A DNA stretch of 64,000 nt, from positions 50,470,001 to 50,534,000 of the forward strand of contig NC_070614.1 of NCBI RefSeq assembly GCF_027172205.1. The letters are read 5' to 3'. This document shows positions 63,847-64,000 of this stretch, one piece after another (within the stretch, counting starts at the first letter, position 1; each line of letters begins with the position of its first letter). A program made the position numbers and the translations under genes. Under the pieces are notes generated by a model that had not been told where the DNA came from, made no database searches, and saw only the letters and a program-made list of their open reading frames with translations. Origin of the DNA: Podarcis raffonei (lineage: Eukaryota > Chordata > Lepidosauria > Squamata > Lacertidae).

Positions 63847-64000
63847 AATCACAGAACTACAGAGTTGGGAACCCAACTCTGGTCATCTAGTCCAACCCCC
63901 CTGAAATGCAGGAATAGGAAGGTGGCCAATACAGGAATCGAACCCGTGACCTTGGCGTTATCAGCACCACGTTCTAACCAACTGAGCTAACTCTTGGCCT
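63847..64000 (-). mobile_element. tRNA-Ile-derived SINE with CR1-like tail (runs off the window)
   Basis: The minus strand starts with a nearly intact tRNA-Ile-like cloverleaf (63926-63999), anticodon GAT in loop CTGATAA and B box GGGTTCGATTCC. It passes straight into GGGTTGGACTAGATGACCAG and CAACTCTGTAGTTCTGTGAT, a CR1-type 3' end, so it is a CR1-mobilised SINE rather than a tRNA gene. Confidence 0.75.

Noticed and set aside
63926-63999. A functional tRNA-Ile (GAT) gene
   Set aside because: The tRNA-like part continues directly into a CR1-type SINE tail, and the acceptor stem has an end mismatch.

Overview
This is vertebrate nuclear DNA, almost certainly from a squamate reptile. The host genes are spliced in the vertebrate manner. 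The repeats are Sauria SINEs (tRNA head, BovB-type tail), BovB/RTE LINEs, L1 and CR1 LINEs, and many short inverted-repeat DNA transposons. I recognise no bacterial, plasmid or CRISPR content and no intact endogenous virus. No previously undescribed biological system is evident. The value of the window lies in resolved gene models, nested insertions and a divergent-promoter interval.

Layout. (1) 0.8-3.8 kb: an intronless, replication-type histone H1 gene with TATA box and 3' stem-loop, then a decayed tRNA-Leu-like sequence and four intact tRNA genes on the minus strand (Ser-GCT, Phe-GAA, Gly-GCC, Gln-TTG). (2) 6.4-11.5 kb, minus strand: PDZD11, six coding exons, 146 aa; the short last exon was found by splice logic. 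(3) 11.5-17.2 kb: PDZD11 5' side full of transposon copies, then promoter-like blocks ending in a GC-rich stretch with a CRE, an inverted CCAAT box and a CDE/CHR-like pair. (4) 17.1-52 kb, plus strand: KIF4A, 30 coding exons whose phases all join, giving 1211 aa. (5) 52-55 kb: repeats. (6) 55.0-63.3 kb, minus strand: the last four coding exons of a TAF9-family gene (TAF9B or TAF9); its histone-fold exons lie beyond the right edge.

How the genes relate. PDZD11 and KIF4A are head to head, as on human Xq13.1, and probably share a promoter region. KIF4A is a mitotic chromokinesin, histone H1 is an S-phase chromatin protein, and the TAF9-family protein is a subunit of TFIID/SAGA complexes. They share no operon-like logic.

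All exon positions were read by eye from reading frame, GT/AG borders and remembered vertebrate protein sequences. No alignment was run. Repeat family names are by resemblance, and repeat edges are approximate unless target-site duplications are given.
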